From NCBI RefSeq assembly GCF_030695065.1, contig NZ_JAUYTR010000016.1, forward strand, positions 372,001 through 436,000: a stretch of 64,000 nucleotides of DNA. Reading direction: 5' to 3'. Within the stretch, counting starts at the first letter, position 1. Every line of letters begins with the position of its first letter. This document shows, in pieces, positions 36,377 to 45,480 of this stretch. This stretch comes from Sediminibacterium sp. (GTDB lineage: Bacteria; Bacteroidota; Bacteroidia; Chitinophagales; Chitinophagaceae). The notes beneath the pieces are model-generated. The model did not search any database, was not told where the DNA came from, and saw nothing but the letters and a program-made list of their open reading frames with translations. The translations under genes and the position numbers were made by a program.

Positions 36377-36790
36377 CTAATAAATAGGCTCAGAGAACTC
36401 ATCTCCTGCTTCTAGGCTGTCGCGCATTAAATCGTGAATGGTAATAATGCCTCTAAAATCGAACCCCTCGCAAACAACTAAGTACCTTGTTTTATGCTGG
36501 TTCATCAACTTCATGCATTCTTCAGAAGTGGTATCCATAGAAACAGAAGGCAAGCCCGTTGTCATAATTTCTTGAACGGTTGTATCGGTTGAATTTTTGT
36601 TCAACAACACTACTTTTTGTGCATAATCTCGTTCGGTCATTATCCCTTTAAAATCTTCGCCATCTTTAACAATCACATAGCTTAAATTCTCTGCTTTCAT
36701 TAATGATAATGCTTCAATTACTTTCATAGTAGAAGCAACTCCGTTAAAATAAGGGCCCTTTTTATCTAAAATATTTTTAACCGTGTTCAT
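36377..36790 (-). CDS. Stand-alone CBS-pair protein
   Basis: 137 residues forming two CBS domains (MKVIEALSLMKAENLSYVIVKDGEDFKGIMTERDYAQKV and MDTTSEECMKLMNQHKTRYLVVCEGFDFRGIITIHDLMRD). CBS pairs bind adenine nucleotides such as AMP, ATP or SAM and act as energy sensors. No effector domain is fused and no obvious partner gene adjoins, so its target is unknown. Confidence 0.88.
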   Translation of the reverse strand: MNTVKNILDKKGPYFNGVASTMKVIEALSLMKAENLSYVIVKDGEDFKGIMTERDYAQKVVLLNKNSTDTTVQEIMTTGLPSVSMDTTSEECMKLMNQHKTRYLVVCEGFDFRGIITIHDLMRDSLEAGDEFSEPIY

Positions 36791-36845
36791 GATTGTGTTG
36801 TTAGTACACTAAGTTCGGTCAATCTCATGAAATAACAAAAAGAGA

Positions 36846-37940
36846 TTAAAAATTAGGGAGGACGCTTGTAACGTTGATATAGCTGAGTTTTTGTTCAATT
36901 TTAGCCCCATTCATGAACATAAAAGTAGGCTTTACTCTTGCAGCAGTTTTTAATACTGTGGCATCGCAGTTCAGTACTGTATAATTTGGAAAAGCATTTT
37001 TCATTTTACTACCTTCTGCAGAAACAATTATAATAGGAATTCCTTTTTCGGAAATGGCAGATAAAATCTTTTTTACTGCCGATTCCCAGTCTTCCATACC
37101 AGCAGCATCTTTGGCCAATACCAATACATATTTACCCTTTGTAGTTAACACATCTTGTGTAGTATCTACCCCGCCTAGCGTTTTTAATGAAAAATCTACA
37201 ATAGCAGGCTTGAGTCCATTTCCTTTTTTAACTAGTTTGTCTTTACGGCTGATGAAAATATAACTATCATCAAAATTTTCGGGAAAATGTTCTTGATCAA
37301 ACTCAATGGTTTTCCCTTCTTTCTGGTATTCAAAAACAAGTTGCATACTATCGAGTGTTGCGCCAACGGGCATTTCCATTTTTTGTAAAATATTATTACC
37401 CACTTTATATGGCAAACAATCTATCCAAGGCAAATGCTTTAGTACATAGAATTGCGCGCCAGTAGAAATTACCAAGGTTAATGCAACCAAAGTAAATGCC
37501 CAAGCATTAGACATTGCAGACTTGATGTATTGTTTAAACCCAAACAAGAATAAAATCAGCACCAATAAAAACAGGTCTTTGTAAAAAGATTGAGCAGCTG
37601 TTAAGGGAAGGCAATCCCCAAAGCAACCACAAGTTTTTATTTTCCCAGAGTAGTGCGCATACCCAGTTAAAAAGGTAAAGAATATAATCAGCAACAACAA
37701 TAACCAACTAAAGAGCTTGATGCGCCAACCTATGATGATTGCTACGCCAGCTAATACTTCAAAACTATTCATGGCAATGGAAAAGAACAAAGCATAATCG
37801 TTTAAGAAATGCATATTCCAGACCTCAAAAAATTCCTGCATTTTATAACTCAATCCAATGGGGTCATTCACTTTTATTAAACCAGAAAAAATGAATAACA
37901 AGCCCACCATCCACCGAACCAACAACAGCATTTTTTTCAT
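36846..37940 (-). CDS. BT_3928-type DoxX membrane protein
   Basis: A 364-residue integral membrane protein. The N-terminal half is a four-helix DoxX-like domain (MLLLVRWMVGLLFIFSGLIKVNDPIGLSYKMQEFFEVW), containing a CGCFGDCLPL cysteine cluster at the membrane boundary. The C-terminal half is a soluble domain with a thioredoxin-like outline (VLVLAKDAAGMEDWESAVKKILSAI), lacking an obvious CxxC. Bacteroidota homologues are encoded next to DUF1599, as here (2 bp apart). Possible role in quinone or thiol redox, by inference. Confidence 0.82.
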   Translation of the reverse strand: MKKMLLLVRWMVGLLFIFSGLIKVNDPIGLSYKMQEFFEVWNMHFLNDYALFFSIAMNSFEVLAGVAIIIGWRIKLFSWLLLLLIIFFTFLTGYAHYSGKIKTCGCFGDCLPLTAAQSFYKDLFLLVLILFLFGFKQYIKSAMSNAWAFTLVALTLVISTGAQFYVLKHLPWIDCLPYKVGNNILQKMEMPVGATLDSMQLVFEYQKEGKTIEFDQEHFPENFDDSYIFISRKDKLVKKGNGLKPAIVDFSLKTLGGVDTTQDVLTTKGKYVLVLAKDAAGMEDWESAVKKILSAISEKGIPIIIVSAEGSKMKNAFPNYTVLNCDATVLKTAARVKPTFMFMNGAKIEQKLSYINVTSVLPNF

Positions 37941-37942
37941 AG

Positions 37943-38488
37943 TTAGTGTTTTCCTTCTTGAATTAATATCAATGCGAATGCTGCGTAATTGATGATGTCT
38001 ACATAATTGGCATCAATGCCTTCACTAATCAACGTTTTCCCATCATTTTGTAAAATCTGTTTAATTCGAAGTAGTTTTACCAAAATTAAATCGGCAAAAC
38101 TTTCCTGGCTCATTTCTCTCCATGCTTCACCATAATCGTGGTTTTTAGACTGCATGGTATCTTGCGCAAACTGAACTTGCTTTTGGTATAATGCCTCCGT
38201 TTGGTCTACCGCTAATTCTTCCACTGTTGAATTGCCCAATTCCAATTGTATTAACCCAATAATGGCATAATTCAAAATACCAATAAATTCAGAGCGAATA
38301 TCATCCCCCACTTTTTGGGTTTTGAGTTCTTGAATGGTTCTAATACGCAATGCTTTAATAAAAATTTGATCTACCACAGAAATGGTTCTCAATACGCGCC
38401 ATGCAGTACCATAGTCCTTGGTTTTCTTAATAAATATTTCTTTGCAAGCGCTTACTGCTTCGTTGTATTGTGTATTGGTATCCAACAT
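37943..38488 (-). CDS. DUF1599 family protein
   Basis: A 181-residue protein with two copies of a helical DUF1599 unit (KKTKDYGTAWRVLRTISVVDQIFIKALRIR and SKNHDYGEAWREMSQESFADLILVKLLRIK). The duplicated K-x-H/K-DYGxAWR motifs suggest a nucleotide- or metal-binding all-alpha NTP-pyrophosphatase-like fold, which is unproven. The frame stays open to 38830, antisense to folP, but the ATG at 38488 leaves a normal 46-bp divergent gap and is the family start. Confidence 0.8.
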   Translation of the reverse strand: MLDTNTQYNEAVSACKEIFIKKTKDYGTAWRVLRTISVVDQIFIKALRIRTIQELKTQKVGDDIRSEFIGILNYAIIGLIQLELGNSTVEELAVDQTEALYQKQVQFAQDTMQSKNHDYGEAWREMSQESFADLILVKLLRIKQILQNDGKTLISEGIDANYVDIINYAAFALILIQEGKH

Positions 38489-38534
38489 TTTCAGAATATC
38501 TTTGAATTGATTGCAATTTAATTGAATCGAAGCT

Positions 38535-39359
38535 ATGTTTACACTAAACTGCAAAGGAACTTTAATTACTTTAGAACATCCCGTAGTAATGGGCATTATT
38601 AATGCCACCCCTGACTCTTTTTTTGGGGCAAGTAGGGCAGCTACTTCTGCAGCTGCTTTAACAAAAGCGGAGACCATGATAAAAGAAGGGGCTTTTATTT
38701 TGGATATTGGTGGCCAAAGTACCCGACCAGGGAGTGTACAAATTGGGGCAAATGAAGAAATGGATCGAGTGGCACCAGTTATTGAATCGGTGAAGAAAGC
38801 ATTTCCTAGCACACTAATTTCTGTAGACACTTATCATCCAACAGTTGTAATAGCTGCAGTGAATGCAGGTGCTGATATAGTTAACGATATCAGTGGTGGA
38901 AGATTCTTTGACAATATGTTGTCTACAGTGGGTTCTTTAAATGTTCCTTATATCTGTATGCACAGTAGGGGGACTATTGAAAACATGCACGAGAAGCCTC
39001 AAAGCAACAATATCATTACAGAAATTTTAGATTATTTTATTGAACGTATTGATGCCTGTAACCAAGCAGGAATAAAAGACATTATTATTGACCCTGGTTT
39101 TGGTTTTGGGAAAACCATTGCAGACAATTTTGCCTTATTGAAAGAACTAGAAAGCTTACAAATACTTCGAAAGCCACTGTTATTAGGCGTTTCTAGAAAG
39201 TCATCCATTTACCAGACTTTGAAAATTACTCCAGAAGAATCTTTAAATGGAACCACCGTTCTAAATACCGTTGGGCTAATGAACAAAGCAATGATGCTGA
39301 GGGTACACGATATAAAAGAAGCTAGTCAGGCCATTCAGCTTTACCAAATGATGAAATAA
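38535..39359 (+). CDS. folP: Dihydropteroate synthase
   Basis: FolP joins p-aminobenzoate to hydroxymethyl-dihydropterin pyrophosphate in folate synthesis and is the sulfonamide target. The 274-residue protein has VMGIINATPDSF, ILDIGGQSTRPGS, ISVDTYHPTVVIAAVNAGADIVNDISGG, DPGFGFGKTIADNFALL and LLLGVSRKS, all standard. It is divergent from DUF1599 and followed by a bidirectional terminator shared with the FKBP gene. Confidence 0.96.
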   Translation: MFTLNCKGTLITLEHPVVMGIINATPDSFFGASRAATSAAALTKAETMIKEGAFILDIGGQSTRPGSVQIGANEEMDRVAPVIESVKKAFPSTLISVDTYHPTVVIAAVNAGADIVNDISGGRFFDNMLSTVGSLNVPYICMHSRGTIENMHEKPQSNNIITEILDYFIERIDACNQAGIKDIIIDPGFGFGKTIADNFALLKELESLQILRKPLLLGVSRKSSIYQTLKITPEESLNGTTVLNTVGLMNKAMMLRVHDIKEASQAIQLYQMMK

Positions 39360-39398
39360 ACACCATTCAATTAATCTTTTGCGAGAAGTATCTGTAAA

Positions 39399-39431
39399 TA
39401 AAAAATGCCCCGAATAATCGAGGCATTTTTA
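39399..39431. terminator. Bidirectional terminator between folP and the FKBP gene
   Basis: TGCCCCGA (39406-39413) pairs with TCGAGGCA (39418-39425) around an ATAA loop, with an A-tract before and a T-tract after. It can therefore end transcription of folP (plus) and the FKBP gene (minus). Confidence 0.8.
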
Positions 39432-39446
39432 TCGGTGCTAACAATA

Positions 39447-40370
39447 TTATTGTTGTGGCATTTGTTGTTGTGGTTGACCAGGCATAGCTGGTGGCGGTGG
39501 CGGTGCAATTTTCACATCTAATACTTCAATATCAAATACCAATGAAGCATAAGGAGGAATTACTGGTGCACTTCCGTTTGGACCATAGCCCAACATTGCA
39601 GGGATAAATATTTTACCTCTTCCACCCTTGTTGAACATTTTTAATCCATCTTCTAAGCCCTTAATTACCCCACCTTGTCCAATCACGAATTCTAATGGTT
39701 GCTTGTTAGGAGAATCAGCATCCATATTGCCATCAAACTTTATACCGTCTAAGAAAGTTCCTCTGTACATTACAGATACTTGCTTACCAGAATCTGCTTT
39801 TGCAGTAGCATCACCAGCATTAGTGATTTCTACAAAAACGCCAGAAGTAGTTTCTTGTGCTTTAATGTTCTTTTTAGCTATATGGTCTTTTAGTTCTTTG
39901 GTTTCTCTTTGCTTTTCATTTTCCATTTCAGCTTTGTAGTCGGCCATCATCAACTCTTGTGTTGCAAAGGTTTTAATCACTTCTACTTTACCATTAATTT
40001 GGTCTTTCTCTTTAAAGATATTGTTGTACTCTAACATTCCAAACTTCTTTAAAGAATCTACGCTCATTACAAATTCAACCTTATCACCAGGAGCACATTG
40101 ATTAATGATTTCAATAAAACTGTGCTTGGCTTTTTGTGCCGAGTCTACCATAAAGTAAACAGGAATTCTACCAAAAGAGCTACTCAACAAACTATCTTTT
40201 GCTGGTAATTTATACTCCACGTGCATTTTTACAAATTGACCTTGCTTTAGCAAGTCTTTACTGCTTCCCTTGCTTATTTTGTAAGCAAGACCAGTAGGTG
40301 TTTTTTCATATTGATTACAACTTGCAAGCAATACAACCGCTGACATGAGCGGGGCGATGATTCTCCTCAT
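39447..40370 (-). CDS. FKBP-type peptidyl-prolyl isomerase, lipoprotein
   Basis: A 307-residue lipoprotein (MRRIIAPLMSAVVLLASC) with two FKBP-like regions. The N-terminal one (residues 25-120, QFVKMHVEYKLPAKDSLL) looks divergent; the C-terminal one is a complete FKBP domain (VSVMYRGTFLDGIKFDGN, VIKGLEDGLKMFNKGGRGKIFIP, ASLVFDIEVLDV). It ends in a Pro/Gln-rich tail. Expected role is prolyl isomerisation or chaperoning of exported proteins in the periplasm. It starts one base after the nrnA-like gene. Confidence 0.9.
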   Translation of the reverse strand: MRRIIAPLMSAVVLLASCNQYEKTPTGLAYKISKGSSKDLLKQGQFVKMHVEYKLPAKDSLLSSSFGRIPVYFMVDSAQKAKHSFIEIINQCAPGDKVEFVMSVDSLKKFGMLEYNNIFKEKDQINGKVEVIKTFATQELMMADYKAEMENEKQRETKELKDHIAKKNIKAQETTSGVFVEITNAGDATAKADSGKQVSVMYRGTFLDGIKFDGNMDADSPNKQPLEFVIGQGGVIKGLEDGLKMFNKGGRGKIFIPAMLGYGPNGSAPVIPPYASLVFDIEVLDVKIAPPPPPAMPGQPQQQMPQQ

Positions 40371-40371
40371 T

Positions 40372-41391
40372 TTATTGTAGTTGGTTTTTATACTCTTGAA
40401 TAACTTGTTTAAAGTGTTCTACTGTTTTTTCTACCGAATCGCTGCTTCTTCCACCTGATGCATTGGCATGACCTCCTCCCTCAAAATGGTTTCTAGCAAA
40501 TTGATTCACGTCAAATTTGCCTTTACTTCTAAAACTCCATTTTCTTTCCTCCGTTCTATCAATTACTATGGCGCCAAAACGAATACCCTTGATGGTTAAT
40601 AAATAATTGACCAAGCCTTCGGTATCCCCTGTTTTAATATGGTATTTCTGTAAATCGGCTTGGTGAATATACATGATGGCGGTATTGTATTCATACAAAA
40701 CTTCCATTCTGTTTAACAAGGCAAAGCCAATAAATCGCAATCTGCTTTCTAAGAAATTATCGTAAATATGGTTATGAACCTGAGAATGATCAAAGCCGGT
40801 TTCTTTTAATTCAGCTACCATTCTGTGAACACTTGCTTTGGTAGAGGGGAATCGAAAAGAACCTGTATCGGTCATGGTTCCTGTATATAAACAAGTGGCC
40901 ATTTCTTGTGTTAGCTCTTCTCTACCGCCAGCTTCCATTATAAAATCGTACACCATTTCGCAGGTAGAACTTTTTCCCGTATCGCTAATGCCATAATCAA
41001 AATTGGGTTCATCAGGTTGCTCATGATGATCAATTAATACTTTAATGGCTTTTGCCGAAGCTAAAAAAGGCGCTAAATGTTTGGTTCTATGAAAAATATT
41101 AAAGTCTAAACAGAATAATATATCTGCCTTATCTAAAATACCTAAACACTTTTCTTTGTATCCTTCAAAATTGATTACGCTTTCTATACCAGGCAACCAT
41201 TCTAAGAAATCAGCCCAGTTAGTAGGTGATATTACCGTAACCTGATGACCTCGATTGTGTAGAAAATGATATAAACCTAAGGTAGAGCCCATTGCATCCC
41301 CATCGGGCTTCTGGTGCATGGTAATAACAATTTGCTTAGGTTGAGATAATAATGGATAGAATTGGCTAATCAGTTGCATATAATCGGGCAA
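40372..41391 (-). CDS. DHH-family phosphoesterase, NrnA-like
   Basis: A 339-residue DHH/DHHA1 protein: DHH-domain motifs QKPDGDAMGSTLGLYHFL, ILFCLDFN, VLIDHHEQPDEP and TGTMTDTGSFRF, then the DHHA1 motif GGGHANASGG. Such enzymes degrade nanoRNA (2-5 nt) and/or dephosphorylate pAp to AMP, using two Mn2+ ions in the cytosol. The length is normal for NrnA (about 310-340). It precedes the FKBP gene in an operon. Confidence 0.92.
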   Translation of the reverse strand: MPDYMQLISQFYPLLSQPKQIVITMHQKPDGDAMGSTLGLYHFLHNRGHQVTVISPTNWADFLEWLPGIESVINFEGYKEKCLGILDKADILFCLDFNIFHRTKHLAPFLASAKAIKVLIDHHEQPDEPNFDYGISDTGKSSTCEMVYDFIMEAGGREELTQEMATCLYTGTMTDTGSFRFPSTKASVHRMVAELKETGFDHSQVHNHIYDNFLESRLRFIGFALLNRMEVLYEYNTAIMYIHQADLQKYHIKTGDTEGLVNYLLTIKGIRFGAIVIDRTEERKWSFRSKGKFDVNQFARNHFEGGGHANASGGRSSDSVEKTVEHFKQVIQEYKNQLQ

Positions 41392-41482
41392 AAATGCAGC
41401 TTCTTCATTAGTCTGTCAAAACATTTTGACAAATTTATTTAAAATTTAGCGATTGAACACCATTCAAACCCTTGCTATTCCT

Positions 41483-41490
41483 TACTTTTG
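41483..41490 (+). promoter_or_regulatory. -7 promoter box of ndk
   Basis: TACTTTTG fits the TAnnTTTG -7 consensus and lies 18 bp before the ndk ATG. The -33 element is weak. Confidence 0.5.
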
Positions 41491-41508
41491 CGCCGAAATT
41501 AAACAAAT

Positions 41509-41925
41509 ATGAGCAATCAAACATTTACCATGATTAAGCCTGATGCTACCCAAAAAGGGTACACAGGAGCCATTTTAGACCAGATGATCAAGGCTGGCTT
41601 TTCTATTAAAGCAATGAAATGGACCCGCTTAACTCCTGAGCAAGCAGGTCTTTTCTACGATATCCACAGAGAGCGTCCTTTTTACCAAGAACTGGTAGAT
41701 TTCATGAGCAGTGGTCCAATTGTAGCAGCTGTTTTAGAAAAAGAAAATGCAGTGGCCGATTTTAGAACTTTAATTGGGGCTACCAACCCTGCTCAAGCCG
41801 CTGAAGGTACCATTCGCAAATTATTTGCAGCATCAGTAGGTGAAAATGCAGTTCACGGAAGTGACAGCGATGAGAACGCAGCTATTGAAGCCAATTTCTT
41901 CTTTTCTAAATTAGAGCGATTCTAA
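41509..41925 (+). CDS. ndk: Nucleoside-diphosphate kinase
   Basis: Ndk transfers the gamma phosphate of ATP to NDPs through a phosphohistidine. The 138-residue protein has the usual start [45 protein letters not shown] and the active-site histidine in [12 protein letters not shown]. It is a single-gene transcript with its own promoter and a strong terminator downstream. Confidence 0.97.
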   Translation: MSNQTFTMIKPDATQKGYTGAILDQMIKAGFSIKAMKWTRLTPEQAGLFYDIHRERPFYQELVDFMSSGPIVAAVLEKENAVADFRTLIGATNPAQAAEGTIRKLFAASVGENAVHGSDSDENAAIEANFFFSKLERF

Positions 41926-41976
41926 ATTCAACTGCTTTTAAATAAGGGCATGTTGACCAATTTAAAATATTGACCC

Positions 41977-42005
41977 AACCCGACCATATATGGTCGGGTT
42001 TTTTA
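41977..42005 (+). terminator. Intrinsic terminator after ndk
   Basis: A perfect 24-nt palindrome (AACCCGACCATA and its complement, 41977-42000) followed by TTTTTT. It lies 52 bp behind the ndk stop. Confidence 0.9.
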
Positions 42006-42102
42006 TTGCATATAATTTCCCCTGCATTTCATCCTTTTGATTTGCTTTCTTTAAAAGTCCATTGTATCTTTTACCACTCAATCAAGCTTAAAATTAAACT
42101 AC

Positions 42103-45100
42103 ATGAATAAGCCAACTACCATTGGAAAAATTGTCCTTTGTTTTTTATTCGGCCTCAGTGCACAAAATAATTTTGCACAGGGCAGTATGTTACTCAGACA
42201 ACCCAATGCCAGCAAAGACCATATTGTATTTGTACATGCAGACGATTTATGGGTAGTAGATCATAAAGGAGGAGACGCTAGAAGACTAACCAGTGCCATT
42301 GGCGCAGAAACTTCTCCAAAAATTAGCCCTAATGGAAAATGGGTTGCATTTAGCGGCCAATATGATGGTAATACCGATGTGTATATTGTGCCTATTGAAG
42401 GTGGAGATCCTAAAAGACTAACCTGGCACCCTGGCCCAGATATTGCACAGGGTTGGATGCCCGATGGCAATGCCGTTTTCTTTACTTCTAGCAGAGAAGG
42501 CTACCCTACGGTGAATACCAAATTTTTTAAAGTATCGGTAAATGGTGGTACACCAGACGCTTTGCCCCTCCCATTTGGATTTGTAGGAAGTATGTCAACG
42601 GATGGAACTACCATGGCTTTTCAGCCATACAGTTTCTGGGATCCAGAGTGGCGCAACTATCGCGGCGGCCAAGCTCAACCCATTTGGCTATTTAATTTAA
42701 AAACATTTGAAACAACTAAAACAGTTCAAGGCAATAAAGAAAGGCATACTGCCCCTACTTGGAACAATGGTATTTTGTATTTTTTATCGGAGCAAGATTT
42801 TATTAATAATATCTGGTCTTACGATCCTAAAACCAAGACGCAGAAACAAATTACTTTCTTTAAAGACTTTGATATTAAAAATGTATCTGCCAGCAACAAC
42901 AAATTAATTTTTGAACAAGCAGGTTATTTGCATAGCTATGATATTCCTACACAAAAAACCACACAATTATCTATTGGGGTTAAAGCAGATTTAAATTGGG
43001 GAAGACCGAGATGGAATAATTTGACCGCAAACAATTTAACCAACCCACAATTATCCCCCTCTGGCAAACGTGCCGTATTTGAAAGCAGGGGTGAAATTTT
43101 TACTGTGCCTAAAGAAAACGGTGACTGGAAAAATATCAGCAATTCAACTGGCACTGCAGACAGAGCGCCTATTTGGTCTCCTGATGGTCAAAAAATTGCT
43201 TGGTTCTCCGACGAAAATGGGGAATACCAAATAACGGTAAAAGACCAATTTGGATTGCAAACTGCACAAACATTTGCAATGCCGAATAAGAAATTTTATT
43301 TCACTCCAGCATGGTCTCCCGACAATAAATACATTGCTTTTGTAGACACCGATTATACCATTTGGTACATCGATTTAAAAACAGGCACTTACAAAAAAGT
43401 GGACACCGATAAATATGCGCATCCTAATAGAACCATGAAACCTGTTTGGTCTCCAGACAGTAAATGGATTGCTTATGTACAACAACAAAATAATCAATTT
43501 AAAGCAGTCAAAGTTTTTCAAATTGAAACTGGCCAAAGCAAATTAGTGACCGATGGATTAGCCGATGCCATTGATCCACAATGGGACGAAAGCGGGAAAT
43601 ATTTGTACTTTTTAGCTAGTACCGATTATGGTTTGGCATCTGGCTGGTTAGACATGAGTAGTTACAATTATCCAGTAAATAGGGCATTGTATATTGCCGT
43701 GTTAAGTAAGGATGCACCCTCGCCTTTTGAACCAAAAAGTGATGATGAACCCGTAAAAAATCCTGCTGACACTGCAGCTAAAACAGCAAAGCCTGCAAGT
43801 GCTTCAACGGTTTCAGTAAAAATAGATTTTGATGGATTAGCGCAGCGAATTGTTGCAGCTAACTTACCTCTTCGAAACTATACTTCATTAATTGCAGGAC
43901 CAGATGGTTCGGTATTTTACACCGAAGATATTGCCAACCAAGGTGCTGCTTTGTATAAGTATACTACAAAGGATCAAAAGAGTGTTGAATTTGCCAAATC
44001 AGTTGGCAATGTGGTGAGTAGCTTTGATAGAAAAAATATTTTATACCGTTCTGGTGTCAATTGGTTTTTGAATGGAACCCTTGCTGCACCTAGACCTGGC
44101 GATGGCAGATTGGCTACGGAGGGCATGCGTGTATATGTTGATCCTGCAAAAGAAGCCCAACAAATTTTTAAAGAAGGATGGCGTTTGCAAAGAGACTTTT
44201 TATATGTGAACAATGTGCATGGTGCTCCTTGGAATAAAGTGTTTGAATGGTATCAACCTTGGGTAAAGCACGTTAAGCATCGCTCCGATTTAAACTATAT
44301 CATCGACATCATTAGTGGTGAAGTATCAGTAGGACATTCCTATGTTAGCGGAGGCGATTATCCCTCCGTACCTGCTATACCAGTTGGATTATTGGGTGCC
44401 GATTATATAGTTGAAAATGGCTTCTTTAAAATCAAGAAAATTTATACTGGCGAAAACTGGAACCCTGAATTAAAGTCTCCATTAAGTGGACCTGGCATCA
44501 AAGTAAAAGAAGGCGATTATTTATTGGAAGTGGAAGGCAAAAAATTAGATGCTTCTATGAATTTATTCAGTTTGTTTGAAGGTACCGCCAACAAACAAAT
44601 CAAGATCAAAGTAAATAGTCAACCTAGTTTAGAAGGTGCACAGTTAATTACCGTTGTGCCTATTGCCAACGAAGCTGGATTGCGCTCAAGGCATTGGGTA
44701 GAAAGCAATCGCAAAAAAGTGGACGAATTATCAGGGGGTAAATTGGCCTATGTGTATGTGCCAAATACAGGTGACCCTGGTTACACTTCTTTTAATCGTT
44801 ATTATTTTTCTCAACAAGACAAAAAAGGAGCAATCATTGATGAAAGAAACAATGGTGGTGGATCTGCGGCGGATTATATGATTGATGTAATGAGTAGAAA
44901 ATTACAAGGCTATTTCAATAATCGTGTTGAGGGTAATAAAGTATCTACTACCCCTATGGCGGGTATTTGGGGACCCAAAGTCATGATCATTAATGAAAAC
45001 GCTGGATCGGGTGGAGACTTACTCCCCTATATGTTTAAGAAAATGAATCTAGGACCATTGGTTGGAACCAGAACCTGGGGTGGCTTAGTGGGTACTTGGG

Positions 45101-45360
45101 ATACTCCTCCATTTATTGATGGTGGTAGAATGGTTGCTCCTCGTGGAGGTTTCTTTGATACCGATGGTAAATGGGCGGTGGAAGCAGAAGGTGTTGCACC
45201 AGATATTGAAGTATTTCATGATCCTAAAGCCATCATTGAAGGTCGTGATCCTCAATTAGAAAAAGCTGTGCAAGAAGCCTTGCGTTTAATGCCTACACAA
45301 GGCATTGAATTAAAGAAAGAACCTGCACCTCCGATTCGTTCGTTTAGGCCGAAGAATTAG
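42103..45360 (+). CDS. Tricorn-like S41 family protease, exported
   Basis: A 1085-residue protein with a signal peptide (KIVLCFLFGLSAQNNFAQ). Tandem PD40/WD40-like blades form two predicted propellers (ISPNGKWVAFSGQYDGNTDVYIV, WSPDGQKIAWFSDENGEYQI, WSPDNKYIAFVDTDYTIWYID). A PDZ-like region follows near residue 790, then a C-terminal S41 protease core (GAIIDERNNGGGSAADYM and the nucleophile region NENAGSGGDLLPYM). Tricorn-type proteases cut oligopeptides funnelled through the propellers; this one should act in the periplasm or outside. It is followed by a bidirectional terminator. Confidence 0.92.
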   Translation: MNKPTTIGKIVLCFLFGLSAQNNFAQGSMLLRQPNASKDHIVFVHADDLWVVDHKGGDARRLTSAIGAETSPKISPNGKWVAFSGQYDGNTDVYIVPIEGGDPKRLTWHPGPDIAQGWMPDGNAVFFTSSREGYPTVNTKFFKVSVNGGTPDALPLPFGFVGSMSTDGTTMAFQPYSFWDPEWRNYRGGQAQPIWLFNLKTFETTKTVQGNKERHTAPTWNNGILYFLSEQDFINNIWSYDPKTKTQKQITFFKDFDIKNVSASNNKLIFEQAGYLHSYDIPTQKTTQLSIGVKADLNWGRPRWNNLTANNLTNPQLSPSGKRAVFESRGEIFTVPKENGDWKNISNSTGTADRAPIWSPDGQKIAWFSDENGEYQITVKDQFGLQTAQTFAMPNKKFYFTPAWSPDNKYIAFVDTDYTIWYIDLKTGTYKKVDTDKYAHPNRTMKPVWSPDSKWIAYVQQQNNQFKAVKVFQIETGQSKLVTDGLADAIDPQWDESGKYLYFLASTDYGLASGWLDMSSYNYPVNRALYIAVLSKDAPSPFEPKSDDEPVKNPADTAAKTAKPASASTVSVKIDFDGLAQRIVAANLPLRNYTSLIAGPDGSVFYTEDIANQGAALYKYTTKDQKSVEFAKSVGNVVSSFDRKNILYRSGVNWFLNGTLAAPRPGDGRLATEGMRVYVDPAKEAQQIFKEGWRLQRDFLYVNNVHGAPWNKVFEWYQPWVKHVKHRSDLNYIIDIISGEVSVGHSYVSGGDYPSVPAIPVGLLGADYIVENGFFKIKKIYTGENWNPELKSPLSGPGIKVKEGDYLLEVEGKKLDASMNLFSLFEGTANKQIKIKVNSQPSLEGAQLITVVPIANEAGLRSRHWVESNRKKVDELSGGKLAYVYVPNTGDPGYTSFNRYYFSQQDKKGAIIDERNNGGGSAADYMIDVMSRKLQGYFNNRVEGNKVSTTPMAGIWGPKVMIINENAGSGGDLLPYMFKKMNLGPLVGTRTWGGLVGTWDTPPFIDGGRMVAPRGGFFDTDGKWAVEAEGVAPDIEVFHDPKAIIEGRDPQLEKAVQEALRLMPTQGIELKKEPAPPIRSFRPKN

Positions 45361-45423
45361 TCGCAATAAGTTAATTTTTGGAAATTATTTAGTTGAAATA
45401 ACAATAGTGATTTTTTTTAAAAT

Positions 45424-45455
45424 AAAAGCTCCGATCAGTTTTGATCGGAGCTTTT
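45424..45455. terminator. Bidirectional terminator at the left island boundary
   Basis: A 14-bp perfect stem (AAAAGCTCCGATCA with its complement) around a GTTT loop, with T-tracts possible on both strands. It ends the tricorn protease transcript. Because the displaced tRNA 3' end begins two bases later, on the minus strand this was probably the original terminator of the tRNA-Pro gene before island insertion (inference). Confidence 0.85.
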
Positions 45456-45456
45456 G

Positions 45457-45480
45457 TTAGTCGGGACGACAAGATTTGAA
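45457..45480. repeat. Left attachment site (att) of the genomic island
   Basis: A perfect 24-bp copy of 60270-60293. It consists of the last 20 bases of the tRNA-Pro gene (T-arm 3' half and acceptor stem with discriminator) plus four flanking bases. A tRNA 3'-end fragment with no rest of a tRNA is the standard scar left when an element inserts into a tRNA gene. Divergence of the sequence begins immediately on both sides. Confidence 0.88.

Noticed and set aside
38489..38830. N-terminal extension of the DUF1599 frame
   Set aside because: It runs antisense through folP and has no family similarity; the DUF1599 start at 38488 fits.
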